From Sequoia sempervirens (taxonomy: Eukaryota; Streptophyta; Pinopsida; Cupressales; Cupressaceae): a stretch of 64,000 nt of DNA. The notes under the pieces were generated by a model that saw only the letters and a program-made list of their open reading frames with translations, had not been told where the DNA came from and did no database searches. The DNA is taken from the NCBI GenBank assembly GCA_007258455.2, contig VDFB02270651.1, positions 700,596,217 through 700,660,216 of the forward strand. The letters run 5' to 3'. A program made the translations under genes and the position numbers. Below, piece after piece: positions 35,867 through 46,640 of this stretch; within the stretch, counting starts at the first letter, position 1; every line of letters starts with the position of its first letter.

Positions 35867-36451
35867 GTGTTGGTGAATAGGAGAGTATTATGTCAAAGTA
35901 AGTTGGAGAAAGAGTCGTTGCAGAGAAAGAATTTGTTTCAGACCAAATGCAAGGTGAATGGTAAATGTTGCAAAGTGATTGTTGACAGTGGAAGTTCTGA
36001 GAACTTGGTTTCTGAAGAGATGGTGACTAAACTGAAGTTGGAAAGATTGAAACACACAAATCCCTATCAGATTGCTTGGATTCGGGATGAGCATAAGATA
36101 CTGGTAAGTGAACAACGTTCGGTGAAATTAAAGATAGGAAATTATCATGATGAAGTTTTGTGTGATATCATGCCTATGGATGTATTCCATGTTTTGTTGG
36201 GAAGACCTTGGCAGTATGATAAACAGGCTATTCATGATGGGAAGAATAGCATATACACCATTGTTGCTAATGGGATGAAGCAGATTTTGTTGCCATTAGA
36301 AGATGTTCCTACAGTTGAAGTTTGTATGAATGCTAGGGTTTTTCTCATTGATGGAAGAAGATTCCTTGATGGATTGAGACATGAGAATGTGTGTTATGCC
36401 TTGGTGCCTAAGAAGGCTAAAGATTTGAAGCAAGTGGAAGGACACCCATAA
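35867..36451 (+). pseudogene. Chromovirus aspartic protease
   Basis: A 194-codon open stretch in the gag frame carries CKVIVDSGSSENLVSEEM, the active-site box with D-S-G-S-S intact, and VFHVLLGRPWQYDKQAIHDG, the conserved end of the protease fold. It continues in frame from gag and into RT, as expected for one polyprotein. It is the best kept domain of the element, but lies in a broken reading frame. Confidence 0.88.
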
Positions 36452-37842
36452 GAGATAAAGGAGATACTGACATAATATGAGGAGATCATTTCAGATAAGG
36501 TACCTGATGGATTACCACTTGTGAGGAGTATTATTCATTGTATGGATCTAATTCCTAGAGCTAGTTTTCCTAATAAAGCAACATACTAGATGACACCGAC
36601 AGAGAATGATGAGTTGAATATACAAGTGCAAGAGTTGTTGAGAAAAGGTTTGATCAGAGAAAGCTTAATTCCATGTGCAGTACCTATTGTGCTAGCACCT
36701 AAGAAGGATGGAGAATGGAGAATGTGTATAGATTCTAGAGCCATAAACAAGATCATGGTGAAACATATATTTCCTTTCCCTAGATGGATGACATTATGGA
36801 TTGTTTGAGTGGAGCTAAATACTTTACAAAGATAGATTTTAAGAGTGGATATCATCATATCAAAATTGAAGAAGGAGATGAGTGGAAAACAGCATTCAAG
36901 ACAAATGAAGGATTGTATGAGTGGTTGGTGATGCCTTTTGGATTGACAAATGCACCGAGTAATTTCATGAGGTTGATGAATGAGGTATTGAAGAAATTCT
37001 TGGGTAAGTTAGTGATTTTTTACTTGGATGACATCTTGATTTTCAGTAAGAGTCGAGAAGAAAAAATTTTGCATATCAGACAAGTTTTGCAGAGGTTAAA
37101 AGAAGAGTAGTTGTTGATAAACATTAAGAAGTATAGTTTCATGAAGGAGGAGTTGGTCTATCTAGTATTTGTGATATCTGTGGATGGATTGAAGATGGAC
37201 CCTGAGAAGGTAAGAGAATTTTTTGAGTGGCCTACACCACATAGAATTTGAGAAGTAAGATCATTTCATGGATTGGCTAGTTTCTACAGAAAGTTCATTA
37301 GGAATTCCAGTTCTATTTGCAGTCCTATGATAGAAACAATCAGAGATAGGAAGGATTTGAGATGGACATTTGGAGCAGATCAAAGTTTTGAGTTGTTGAA
37401 GTAGAAGGTGACTGAGCAACCTGTGTTGGCTTTACCAGATTTCAATAAGGTATTTCAAGTAGACTGTGATCCGAGTGGAAATTCCATTGGAGAAATATTG
37501 AGTCAAGAGGGAAGACCTGTAGCTTATTTCAATGAGAAGTTGAATGATGCTAGGAAGAGATATTCAGTGTATGATCAGGAATTTTATGCCATAGTTCAAG
37601 CCTTCAAAAAGTAGAGACATTACTTGTTTCCTAAGGATTTTGTGTTGTATACGTATCATCAGGCATTGCAATATTTGAACAGTCAAGGTAAGTTGAATCA
37701 GAGACATATGAGATGGGTAGAATTCTTGCAGAGTTATACTTTTGTTTTGAAGCATAAGAGTGGGAATTCAAATAGAGTTGTTGATGCTTTGAGTAGGAGA
37801 AGGAATTTTCTGACAGAGATGAGTGGAGGTATTAGGCTTTGA
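36452..37842 (+). pseudogene. Chromovirus reverse transcriptase-RNase H
   Basis: After TAA/TAG stops at 36449-36475 and 36588, the frame gives [20 protein letters not shown] and [19 protein letters not shown] small shift near 36782 moves it to the next frame: [38 protein letters not shown] and the catalytic FYLDD (Y-L-D-D at 37021-37032). A stop at 37110 precedes the thumb and RNase [61 protein letters not shown] and DALSRRRN. Stops at 37403 and 37614 lie where other copies have Gln. Role in the family: RNA-templated DNA synthesis. Confidence 0.9.
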
Positions 37843-37849
37843 TGAATTG

Positions 37850-39100
37850 AAGAACTTGTATGAAGAAGACCCGGATTTTGCAGAACCTTGGAGAGCTTGT
37901 AGAGAACCTGTTTCAGAGGATAGAAGTTAGTGGTTGGATTATTTCATTCAGGAGGATATGTTGTTCAAAGGTAATCAGTTGTGTATACCCCATAGTTCAA
38001 TGAGGGATAATTTGGTGAAGGAGAAGCATAGTGGAGGAATGCCAGGACACTTTGGAGTTGATAAGACAGTGGCATTGGTGAGTGAGAATTACTTTTGGCC
38101 GCAGATTCATAATGATGTAAGGAAATTTGTGGAGATTTGCAGAGTTTGTCAAGTTGCAAAAGGAAGTAGTTAGAATGTTGGATTCTATAAGCCTTTGATA
38201 GTTCTAGAGAGACCTTGGGAGGATATCAGTATGGATTTCATACCTGGTTTACCATAGACACAAAGAGGTAATGATTATATATTTGTGGTGGTAGATAGAT
38301 TTTCTAAGATGGTACATTTCATACCTTGTAAGAAGACAACAGATGCAGTACATGTAGCATATATTTTTTTCAAAGAGGTGGGCAGATTGCATGGGTTACC
38401 TAGAAGTATTGTTTTAGATAGAGATGTGAAGTTTGTTAGTTACTTTTGGAGGAAACTTTGGAAGAAATTGAAAACAGCCTTGAAGTTCATTTCTACATTT
38501 CACCCACAGACTAATGGACAGATAGAGGTAGTGAATAGGAGTTTAGGGAATTTGTTGAGATGTTTGGTTGGAGAGAAGATCGGAAGTTGGTATTTAGTCC
38601 TTGCACAAGCACAGTTTGCTTACAATAATTCAGTGAACAGAAGTATAGGAAAGACACCATTTGAGATTGTTATTGGAGTCCATCCTAGAGGTATATCAGA
38701 GTTAAGAGACATCAATATGGAAGATAAGAGGAGTGTAGAAGTAGAATAATTTTCAGAACATGTGAAGAAGTTGCATATTCAAGTGAAACAGCAGTTAGAA
38801 GATATAACAAGAACTATAAGGAGAAAGCAGATGAAAAGAGGAGACATAAGGAATTCGAAGTTGGAGATGAAGTGATGGTATATTTGAAGGAGATATTTCC
38901 AGTTGGAACATAGAAAAAGTTGAAGATGAGGAAGTTTGGACCTTGTAAGATTTTGAAGAAATTTGATTCAGGGAATGCATATGAAGTGGAGTTATCGGAT
39001 GGCATGGGTATATCACCTATATTCAACATTGCAGACCTATATCAGTATCATGAAGCAGATTTCAGTGCAGACAGTGAAACCATATTGGAGAATCAATTTC
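37850..39100 (+). pseudogene. Chromovirus integrase
   Basis: GMPGHFGVDKTVALVSENYF and EICRVCQ give the zinc-binding His and Cys region (38040-38160). After a stop, PWEDISMDFIPGLP holds the first catalytic Asp (about 38225), VLDRDVKFVSYFWRKLWKKL the second (about 38420), and STFHPQTNGQIEVVNRSLGN the Glu (about 38525). The C-terminal part (LRKFGPCKILKKFDSGNAYE, GISPIFNIADLYQYHEADF) lies at 38920-39090 after a shift. The core from 38285 is open for 154 codons. All three catalytic residues are still readable. Confidence 0.88.
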
Positions 39101-39114
39101 CTAAACAAGAATAA

Positions 39115-39279
39115 AATGAGATCGAAGGGATTTTGGATGTCAGAGATGGGAAGAAGACTCGTGGAAGACAGTATAAAGAATGTCTTGTGAAGTGGAAAGG
39201 TAGACCAGTCGAGGATTCTTCATGAATTTCTCAGGCTGAGGTAGATCGTCTTGGTTTTCCTTTAGCCCCAGCAAAGTGA
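39115..39279 (+). pseudogene. Chromodomain at the integrase C-terminus
   Basis: The frame reads EIEGILDVRDGKKTRGRQYK then ECLVKWKGRPVEDSS, stop, ISQAEVDRLGFPLAPAK. The I-L-D-x-R, R-G-x3-K-E and L-V-K-W-K-G signature identifies a chromodomain, which in chromoviruses steers integration toward marked chromatin. The conserved Trp after EDSS is TGA here, so the domain is truncated. Confidence 0.85.
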
Positions 39280-39309
39280 AGGACTCAATTTTCATTAACC
39301 CTGAATGTC

Positions 39310-40128
39310 TGATGCAGTAGCATCCTTGGTTCTTCGCAATCTTGCATCAACCAGAAAAATATATTTTCTTTCAATTTTTTGTTCTTATTTTTGTTCTTGT
39401 TCAATTCATGTTGGTGGATTCGTCATCTTTGCTCACCAGATCTTGTGGATCTTGGATTATATCATTTATGTGTTCATTTTCTTTGTTCCAAGATTTGAGC
39501 ATGATTGGATCTTTTTCCAACAAGTTATCGCTTCTGAAATTCTTTGTAGTTTCTTGAACCGACACTGGGATAATTTCAGAATTTTCAGCCAGTTTGATCA
39601 TTGTGGACCATCCCCGTCATTTGTGGATCTTAACGGTGTGATTTTAAATGTTCCTTGGAGTGTCCCTGACCTTCAGTATAGGTCCACACTTCATCTTACG
39701 CACCTGTTGTAGAGTAATTCAAATTTGAGGTCGACCTGTTCATGTGCCCGTTATATTTTTTTCATTGGAGAATGTGATGATCTTTGGCTGACGTATATGT
39801 TTCCAGAATCCTGGATATAGTATAAAGCTTGTAATCGGTCATTAGAATATAGAGTGGAGTTGGTAGTTGATTGAGTGGATTAAGATAGTTTCAATTGTAA
39901 TTTTTAGCTCGCATATAGGAGCTTGTTATAGTGTTGTATATTTGTTCAGGCCTGTGAGCCAAATTTGTAAGTCCCAGATGTTGCCGTCCAAATGTAACGA
40001 AGAATAATTGTTAATAAGAATATTTACATCTGCATTTTCCTCCATAATTTTTGTTTCTTTCGTTGTGTTACTCTTGTTGCATGGTTCGGATTGTTCTCTT
40101 TGAGGACCCTCCTATCGTGGTTGAACCA
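39310..40128 (+). repeat. 3' LTR of the chromovirus
   Basis: 819 bases, pairs with 33833-34623; ends GAACCA next to the GATGT duplication. Confidence 0.9.
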
Positions 40129-40863
40129 GATGTGGTACATTTCAGTCCTTCAAAGATTTCATTCAAGGGTTTGGTGAATTGCAACATAGCATTGTTCATT
40201 CATCATTCCTTTCATTCATGTTTTATTTCATTTCAAGGTTCAATTACCAAAATGGAGTCTGACTAAGGCAAACCCCCATTCACCAAAAACAAACAATTTT
40301 CCCCTCTTGTTTGTGTTGTAGATCTAAGGTTGAAGAAGGATTGAAGATTGATCAAAAGTGCAATTTGAAAAGTTGTCAACATTATCGTCAAGTCACAGAA
40401 ACTCGCTTATTGAATTTAATTTTGACTTTCTGAATGTGAAATCTAAAGGAATCGAGAATGCAAGCCTAGGAGTAGAGGACTGTGAAAGCATATTTTTGAT
40501 CCCTGTAGCAAGACCCATTCGCCCTAGGGAGAATCAATCCCAAAACACTCAGTAGAGGATTTTGTTGACAAGTGCATAAAATCATAGCTTTCTTAGATCT
40601 ACTAAAACTTTGTTGATTTTTCTAAATTAAGGTTTTAGACTGATCTTTCAAGTGTTACATTGCACAATTGGGTTTATTTACTATCTTTAGATTTTCTCCC
40701 AAAAGTGCATTTCAGGTTGATTTACATCGTCCTCAATCATAAGGAAAATAGAAAGATCTCCATTAAGGTTGACTCACCTAAGGGTTGAAAGTCAATTTTC
40801 CATAAGATATCTACATACCCCCATTCAAAACCTACCTCACCCATTTTCCTTCATTCCACATCC

Positions 40864-41486
40864 ATTGTAGGATCATATTAATTTAAAAGTTTACAAATAA
40901 GCCTTAGAAAGGGCTACAATATTCTCATAAGAAGATTGCAAGAAAAGTTGTAGAAAAGAAAAAGGGGATCAGTAGATTCCCAATAGTGACTACCGAGGGA
41001 TGAATACAATTTTTGTTATGATTTTCTAAGATGCAAAGCACAATACTAAAAACTAAGGAGAAGAGATCATAAACTAGAAGGCAAAACACAACAAAGGAAA
41101 TTTTGCTAACTCTAACCAAAGAGATTGTGGATCTATAGCTAATCATAGTTTTTGGTAAAGAAAGGAAGAGTTTTAATGTGTCTCTAACTAAAATTTCTAT
41201 AGAAGCATGCCATATAAATAGTCAAATCCCTCCCTAAAAGAGAAATCACAATCGTCAAAAAAGATTAGTGCCAAAGTAAAGGTAAATTGCACTTGTTTTA
41301 TTTGAAGATATTTTTTGTATTTGTTAAAAGGAATCACAAGTCTTAAAACTCACCAACACCTTAAAAAATTATGGGAGACAAAATAGAAAAATGAAAACAA
41401 GAAGAAAAGTGCAATCACTACGTTGGAAGTCGTAACAAAATTATGAAAACAACACCTCACCTCTTTGGTCTAGTCTTTCTTAACTG
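40864..41486. other. Unassigned sequence between element B and the inverted repeat
   Basis: No gene, LTR or tRNA-like feature recognised. A/T-rich with short open frames only. The part at about 41447-41485 recurs in reverse complement at 62768-62806. Confidence 0.4.
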
Positions 41487-41762
41487 TGATCTATCTTCTT
41501 CATAGTTATAACTAACTCCAATTTTTGTGGTAGTTAGTTTTCTATTGCATTGGGTGCTTCACATCATTTCCTTAGACAAGTACTCATAAATGTTGTGAAC
41601 TACCTTTTTCCAATTTCAAACAAAGGAAGTCACCCCTAAGAAAAAAGGTAGTTCACAACATTTGAGTAGTTACCAAAGGAAATGATGTTAAGCACCCAAT
41701 ACAATAGAAAACTAACTACTACAACAATTCGAGGAAGTTCTAACTATCAAGAAGATAGATCA
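41487..41762. repeat. 276-bp inverted repeat (fold-back)
   Basis: Left arm 41487-41609 and right arm 41641-41762 are imperfect reverse complements separated by a 31-base loop. Matching pieces include TGATCTATCTTCTT with AAGAAGATAGATCA, AGTTAGTTTTCTATTG with CAATAGAAAACTAACT, and GTTGTGAACTACC with GGTAGTTCACAAC. No TSD is evident at the arm ends. It could be a fold-back/MITE-type element or an inverted duplication of local DNA. Confidence 0.85.
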
Positions 41763-41824
41763 TAGTTGAAACAAAGAAAAATATATCTGTGTGATCTAAG
41801 ATGGATTAATAAAATGGATGCACC

Positions 41825-42015
41825 GGGGTTGGGGCCCTAGCTCAGTTGGCTAAATCTTTCCTATTGCAGGAGGCTGGTCACGAGGTCTAGTCTCCCCCAC
41901 CCCCATGGTATCGGAGGGTGTGTCATGCTAGTGTCGCCGGTCATGTTAAAAAGTTTACCAGGCACACTGCAGTTTATAGGGGGTCGTGCTACCCGATTCT
42001 TGCAGTCTTAAAAAA
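41825..42015 (+). mobile_element. tRNA-derived SINE, 14-bp TSD
   Basis: About 190 bases starting GGGGTTGGGGCCC, with a perfect Pol III A box TAGCTCAGTTGG (41838-41849) and a degenerate B box in GAGGTCTAGTCTCC (41882-41895, compare GAGTTCGAGTCTCC), spaced as in a tRNA. An unrelated body follows and the element ends in an A run after GCAGTCTT. The target duplication AAAATGGATGCACC is identical at 41811-41824 and 42016-42029. SINEs are copied by LINE machinery in trans. I do not recognise the family. Confidence 0.9.
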
Positions 42016-42889
42016 AAAATGGATGCACCTATCTTCCTAATTTCATTCAATATGAGGGTTATAATGCATAAATGAATATCAAAAATCAAACCTAACTAAT
42101 ATAACAGTCAAAAGGTAGGTTTTAAGAGGGTCAAATGTTGTGTACCTGTTGCAAAAAGTGCTTTTTCGCGCCTCACTGAAGACTCATTCGCCCTATGGCA
42201 AATGGGTACTGGTAGGGTTTTGGAAAATCAATTTCTAAGTTTTTTTCTTCAATGTCTGCACTTCCATATCCTAGTCGGTCACTATTCACAAGCCAAAAAT
42301 AAATCCTCTAGCTCAATTTTCATGATTTGACAACTTTCTTAGCAACTTTGACAACTTTTGCAAATTCTCTCTCCAATTGATCTTCAACCTAAAACCTGCA
42401 ATCACACATCAAAGACAAGAACATATTTGTTAGGAAATAGGGGTTTGGCTTGGTCAAACCCCGTTTTGGTAATTAAACCTTGAAATGAAACAATGCATGA
42501 AAGGAATGATGAATGAAAAAACAATATGTAACAACTTACCAAACCTCAATTGAAACCTTGGATAAATCTGCAATCTAGCATGAAGTGGCTCAAACAGTGT
42601 AGATCTTGATCTTGAACTTGATTAGAAACAATGCTTGAATAGGATCTTGAATGCTACATCAACACATTAGCTCCACAACATGCATGATGTATTATTCCTT
42701 TGACATGATGATATGACTCTTAATTGTTGCAATAATCTTCTTTAAATCTGCCCTTAAATGACTTAGAAATTCACTTAAATGCTCTTGATCTCATAAATTT
42801 TCTATTAGCATTTGAACACTTGAAATCCTAGATTCTTTAGGATGAAACATAGTGAAATAACCTTGTATTCATACATATCGTATCATTAA

Positions 42890-44181
42890 TGTGTGAACCC
42901 TTTTCCTAGTACCTACAAAACAACATGAATAAACAAGTTAACACAAGGAATTGCAAGCTAAAACAAAGATTCCCAGTGAAATCTATCTACAACACTCAAA
43001 TTAGGAAGAAAATAATGAAGAACTCAATGGAAATGCCAAAACAAAGATTGAATCCTAATTAGAATAGCAAACACATGATCCCATGGGGGAATTGGTGTCA
43101 ATTTGATGTGAAAATTGGCCCTTTCCCAATTCCTAATATGCAAGCTTTGATGTTTTGATGATATTGATCCACTTTGTTGGTGAGAGATGAGTGCTCCAAG
43201 CCAAAAATCTGCAAAAAAACCTAGCTATGAATTCAAAGAGAATGGATGAAATTTGAGAGATATTTGAGCATGGTAACTTTGCATGAATTGTGGATGTTCA
43301 AATGAGCATATGAGTTCTTTATTTAAAGAATTCCAAGATGGATGAATGTCCAAATTTGAGCAATGTGGGACTAACATTCATCCAATGGCAAGATGTCACT
43401 TGTCAAGTTATGAATGGATGGAGGATGTGCAAGATTTGGGATTTGTGCCAATAAATGCATAATTTTGAATTTCAAATTTGTTGAAATGACATGTAAGAGG
43501 GAAGGGAAAATGCAATAAATGCCACTTGACTTAAGGCAAAGGACATGTAAGATGAATTTATTGCCTTGTTGGATGTACATGTTGACTTGGAATTTTTGAA
43601 TTCAAATTGAGAGAATATTCCAAAAGATGTCTTATGAAGAAAATAGAGATTTAATAAATGAATTAAATATATTTTCATGTGCAACTTGCATTATCTAGAG
43701 GATGGGACATGAGATGAGGTTAAATTGATTAAGGGTTAATTAATTTAATGAGAGAGGTTAGATGATGTGACCTATTTGACTCAAATTTATGGATTTATTT
43801 AAATCAAATAAGAGAGGAATATGATAAGAGGCTAATTAAATAAGAATTTTAATTTATTTAATTAAAAGAGATGGTGTTAGACTAAATCAAATAAGGTTTT
43901 AATTTATTTAATTTAATGGATAGACTTTAGAGATTTAATCAAATAAATTGATTATTTAATTAAATAGGGATAATTAGATCAGATGGATTGATTTAATTAA
44001 CAAAAGAGATTGACTTAATTAGATAAAATGATTTATTCAATTAAGGGATGAATACTGGTGAATTTAATCAAATAAGGAGATTTTATTAAATGGTTAAACC
44101 GAGGAATGATTCAAGAAGAAACGATGTTAGTAGCTCAGGATTGGATGCACGATGTCAATCAGTATATTTTACGTGTCTACA
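42890..44181 (-). repeat. 3' LTR of the Tat element
   Basis: + strand TGTGTGAACCC...GTGTCTACA; on the coding strand it starts TGTAGACACG. The half near 43.7-44.1 kb is made of AATTAATTTAATT-like runs. Pairs with 60869-62158. Confidence 0.92.
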
Positions 44182-44196
44182 TTTTTCCCCTCTTTG
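44182..44196 (-). promoter_or_regulatory. Polypurine tract of the Tat element
   Basis: Minus strand CAAAGAGGGGAAAAA directly precedes the LTR start TGTAGACACG. Confidence 0.85.
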
Positions 44197-45090
44197 AAGC
44201 AATACACTTGTTGTGTTAGTTCAAAGAATAAACGATCTCGATCAAAGCCAATAATTTTGCTATTTAAAAATTTTCCCCACTACTACCTAGCAGGAGAGAA
44301 TATGCTAATATAATGCTCCCTCGAGAGATTGGACAAAAATTCCAATTTTTGGGTGATCTCGCGAAAAAAGAGGACAAAGTGCCCGATAAGTCTGAAAAGG
44401 CTCCGGGAGGTTAAAAATGTGTCTAAACGCAATAAACGATGAAAAACAAGCCTCAACCGGATAGAAAGTGGTTCGGGGGTCCAAAACCCTAGCAGGACAG
44501 CCAAACAGGGTGAAAAAACCCTAAGTTTTAGGCTTAAAAGGGGCCCAAGGGGTCATTCTCAAGTTATTTTCACACACCTCTGCTAGCAACCTTGATATTT
44601 GAGCTTTGACTCTCCGGTGATATGGCACAACGACAGCTTCCCCTGCACATTTCGGATCGAGTTCGGACATAATAGCGACCACCTAGCATCAGGGCACCGG
44701 TATGTGACCCTTACCCAAGCTTTGTCTTTTCATTTAGTGCCTCACTTAATGCTTTAAAGGGTCGATCTACCTGCAGCGGCACTATATAGCGTCGCTAGGC
44801 AATCAAACTGCGCCACGTGGTGCACTTCAGAATTTAAAAACTCCGACGTTGAACTCGGGGTTGGCGGGTTAGTTTGACAAAATGTGACGCGGTGTCACTG
44901 AATTCACCCAAACTGTGACGCTGGAAGGGAAAGTGCACCATGGCGGTGCCATTTTTCTCTTTTTAGGCTCTAGCGTCGGAGTTTGATTAGAAATCAAATT
45001 GCGACGCCATCACAGGTTGCACCACTAGAGACATTTTTTGAGCGTTCAATCAGAAATTTTTCAAAATTTTTAACACGTTGACCTTCCTTG
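44197..45090 (+). other. Region upstream of the antisense PMD gene
   Basis: No coding signal. It is more GC-rich than its surroundings. Between 44770 and 45010 are several GCGTCG/CGACGC words, including GCGTCGGAGTTTGATT at 44973-44988, whose near match GTGTCGGAGTTTGATT lies at 60604-60619 at the other end of the element. CTATATAG at 44782-44789 lies about 300 bases before the PMD ATG and could be a TATA box for the + strand gene; that is inference. Confidence 0.45.
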
Positions 45091-46640
45091 ATGCAAGACG
45101 CGGCGAGGGAGCTCTACTCTTGGGAGCATAGGTAGCAAGATTTGGTGGGCTTCTTGCGAGACCTGAGCGACAGGGACCAGGATCGACTCAGAGTTGTGGG
45201 GTTGTGGCACATTACTTATGCAGCGCTCGTGTGCACTCACCTAGGGATGTTAGCACTGGCCGAGAGGTGGCATAGTGAGACGTCCTCATTTCATCTCCCC
45301 ACTGGCGAGGCCACCGTCACTCTAGAGGACATTTGGCATATTCTACGATTGCCTATTCATGGCCGACGGGCGATTTTTGATATAGACGAGGGGCACGAGG
45401 CCTGCTGCAGAGTCCTCGCCACACGGGACATCATCTTCTGCGAGGGACAGATAGAGCTAGAGTGATACAAGATCGTAGCACCTCCCTACCGCTGGGTGAT
45501 TGTAGCCATTATTTCAGGTCTTGTTGCCCCAGACAGATGAAGGTGATACTTTAGTCCCGGCCGGGGGTTTGCTGGGAGCGGATGGTCCAAGATAGGCCGG
45601 TTCGTTTCACATGGGAACCTATTCTTCTAGCTTCACTCTATAGGGACCTCCATGAGTATGTCTACATGGATGGCAGAGCAATGGGAGCAAGGGTGACCTT
45701 ACTTCATGTCTGGGCATGGGAACACATTTCTATACTATAGCCACGTGTTGTTTCAGTTCCGATGGGGCTAGCGGATGCCCTCGTGGCACGATACAGAGGC
45801 GGTGTGTCCTTTACACACACCGGTGAGCACGGGATTCCCCACTAGAGGCGGGTCTTAGATGAGATGTTGGTTTTCACTTGGCGACCATACATTGGTCAGC
45901 CTGGATGGGTCGACGATGTTGATCAACTATTCTATTACTGCCAAGACCGGTATATGCAGGGGCGGGAGCATACTATGATTGAGAGGTACCTACCCAGGCA
46001 CGTGCAGTGTCAGTTTGGAGAGCCACAGGATTGGCCTGATGATGACTACGTAGCCATCTTTGTCCACACCATGGTACAGGTTTCATGGTGGCGGTAAATT
46101 CCTACTTCAGAGGCAGTCAAAAAATTTTGACAGTTGGTAGCCCGACCATGGGCTTATGATCAAGGTTTAGCAGATCCAGGTACCACGCAAGCCTACACGG
46201 ATTGGTTCTGATCTCTTCAGCTGATGATTCCAGGTGCAGTCCCTAATGTGTGGAGAGTTAGAGGCAGAGGGGGAGGATGAGGAAGGAGAGCCGATATTTG
46301 ACAGGATCTGCCACTTGTGCCTCTAGTCCCGCCAGGTCACAAAGACGTACATATGCAGGACCAGCAGCAAGAGCCACCATGAGGCGATGATCATCCTCAG
46401 GTGCAGCCATAGGCGCAACCAACGGGACAAGCAGATGCTCAATATGCGCTGATTGCGTAGTTACAGGCTCAGATCCAGGCCATGATGGCTGAGAGGGATC
46501 AACTCAGAGTCGAGAGAGATCAAGTTGTACAACAAAGACATGCTGCAAAGCTACAGGAAGCCACTGAGCTAGGTCGGAGACAGCAGATAGAGAGCATGAC
46601 AGCCTCCTCCTCCTAGGGTATAGTACCAGTTTGATCCTAC
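45091..46640 (+). pseudogene. Plant mobile domain (PMD) gene, antisense inside the Tat element
   Basis: An ATG at 45091 opens MQDAARELYSWEHR, then a TAG, then QDLVGFLRDLSDRDQDRLRV, LWHITYAALV, LALAERWHSETSSFHLPTGE and VTLEDIWHILRLPIHGR. That is the signature of the PMD (MAIN/MAIL-type aminotransferase-like family): the ERW-x-ETxSFHLPxGE and TLxDxxxxLxLPxxG blocks. A stop at 45466 interrupts it; ALLVTLLHVWAWEHI-like sequence (the family W-A-W-E-R block) follows near 45690-45735, and 45864-46097 continues with FTWRPYIGQPGWVDDVDQLF and CQFGEPQDWPDDDYVAIFV. The tail to about 46640 is Gln-rich and probably coiled (QAQIQAMMAERDQLRVERDQ). PMD host proteins act in silencing and gene expression; relatives also ride in transposons. 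It lies opposite in strand to gag-pol, between integrase and the 3' LTR. Several stops make this copy a pseudogene. Confidence 0.85.

Larger units (their letters stand above)
33833..40128 (+). mobile_element. Ty3 chromovirus, full length, TSD GATGT
   Basis: LTRs 33833-34623 (791 bases) and 39310-40128 (819 bases) begin TGATGCA and end CCA. GATGT flanks at 33828-33832 and 40129-40133. Inside: initiator-Met type primer site, gag with zinc knuckle, protease, RT, RNase H, integrase and a C-terminal chromodomain, which defines a plant chromovirus. Gag to the first half of RT lie in one frame with scattered stops. Inactive. No classic PPT is obvious before the 3' LTR. Confidence 0.92.
12144..40858 (+). 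mobile_element. Element B: large Tat-like host element with four nested insertions
   Basis: Two LTRs starting TGTAGTGT (12144 and 33193) align base for base once later insertions are removed: about 1.38 kb each. The 5' LTR is followed by TTTTGGTGAACTCGACATTG (likely primer-binding site), and the 3' LTR is preceded by AAAGTGGGGGCTAAA (PPT). The only coding trace between them is a gag-like relic (23354-24010) with a zinc-binding segment like that of Tat gag. The flanks CATCT (12139-12143) and CATCC (40859-40863) are a one-mismatch TSD. It must be older than the four elements nested in it. Confidence 0.75.
33193..40858 (+). repeat. 3' LTR of element B, split by a chromovirus
   Basis: 33193-33832 and 40134-40858 together align with the 5' LTR. 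Dyad motif copies lie at 33397-33427 and 40511-40541. The LTR end TTCATTCCA at 40858 is placed by alignment with the 5' LTR end (14604). Confidence 0.75.

Noticed and set aside
41838..41895. Functional tRNA gene
   Set aside because: A box is good, but the B box is degenerate, no acceptor-stem pairing closes the molecule, and the A tail plus 14-bp duplication show a SINE.
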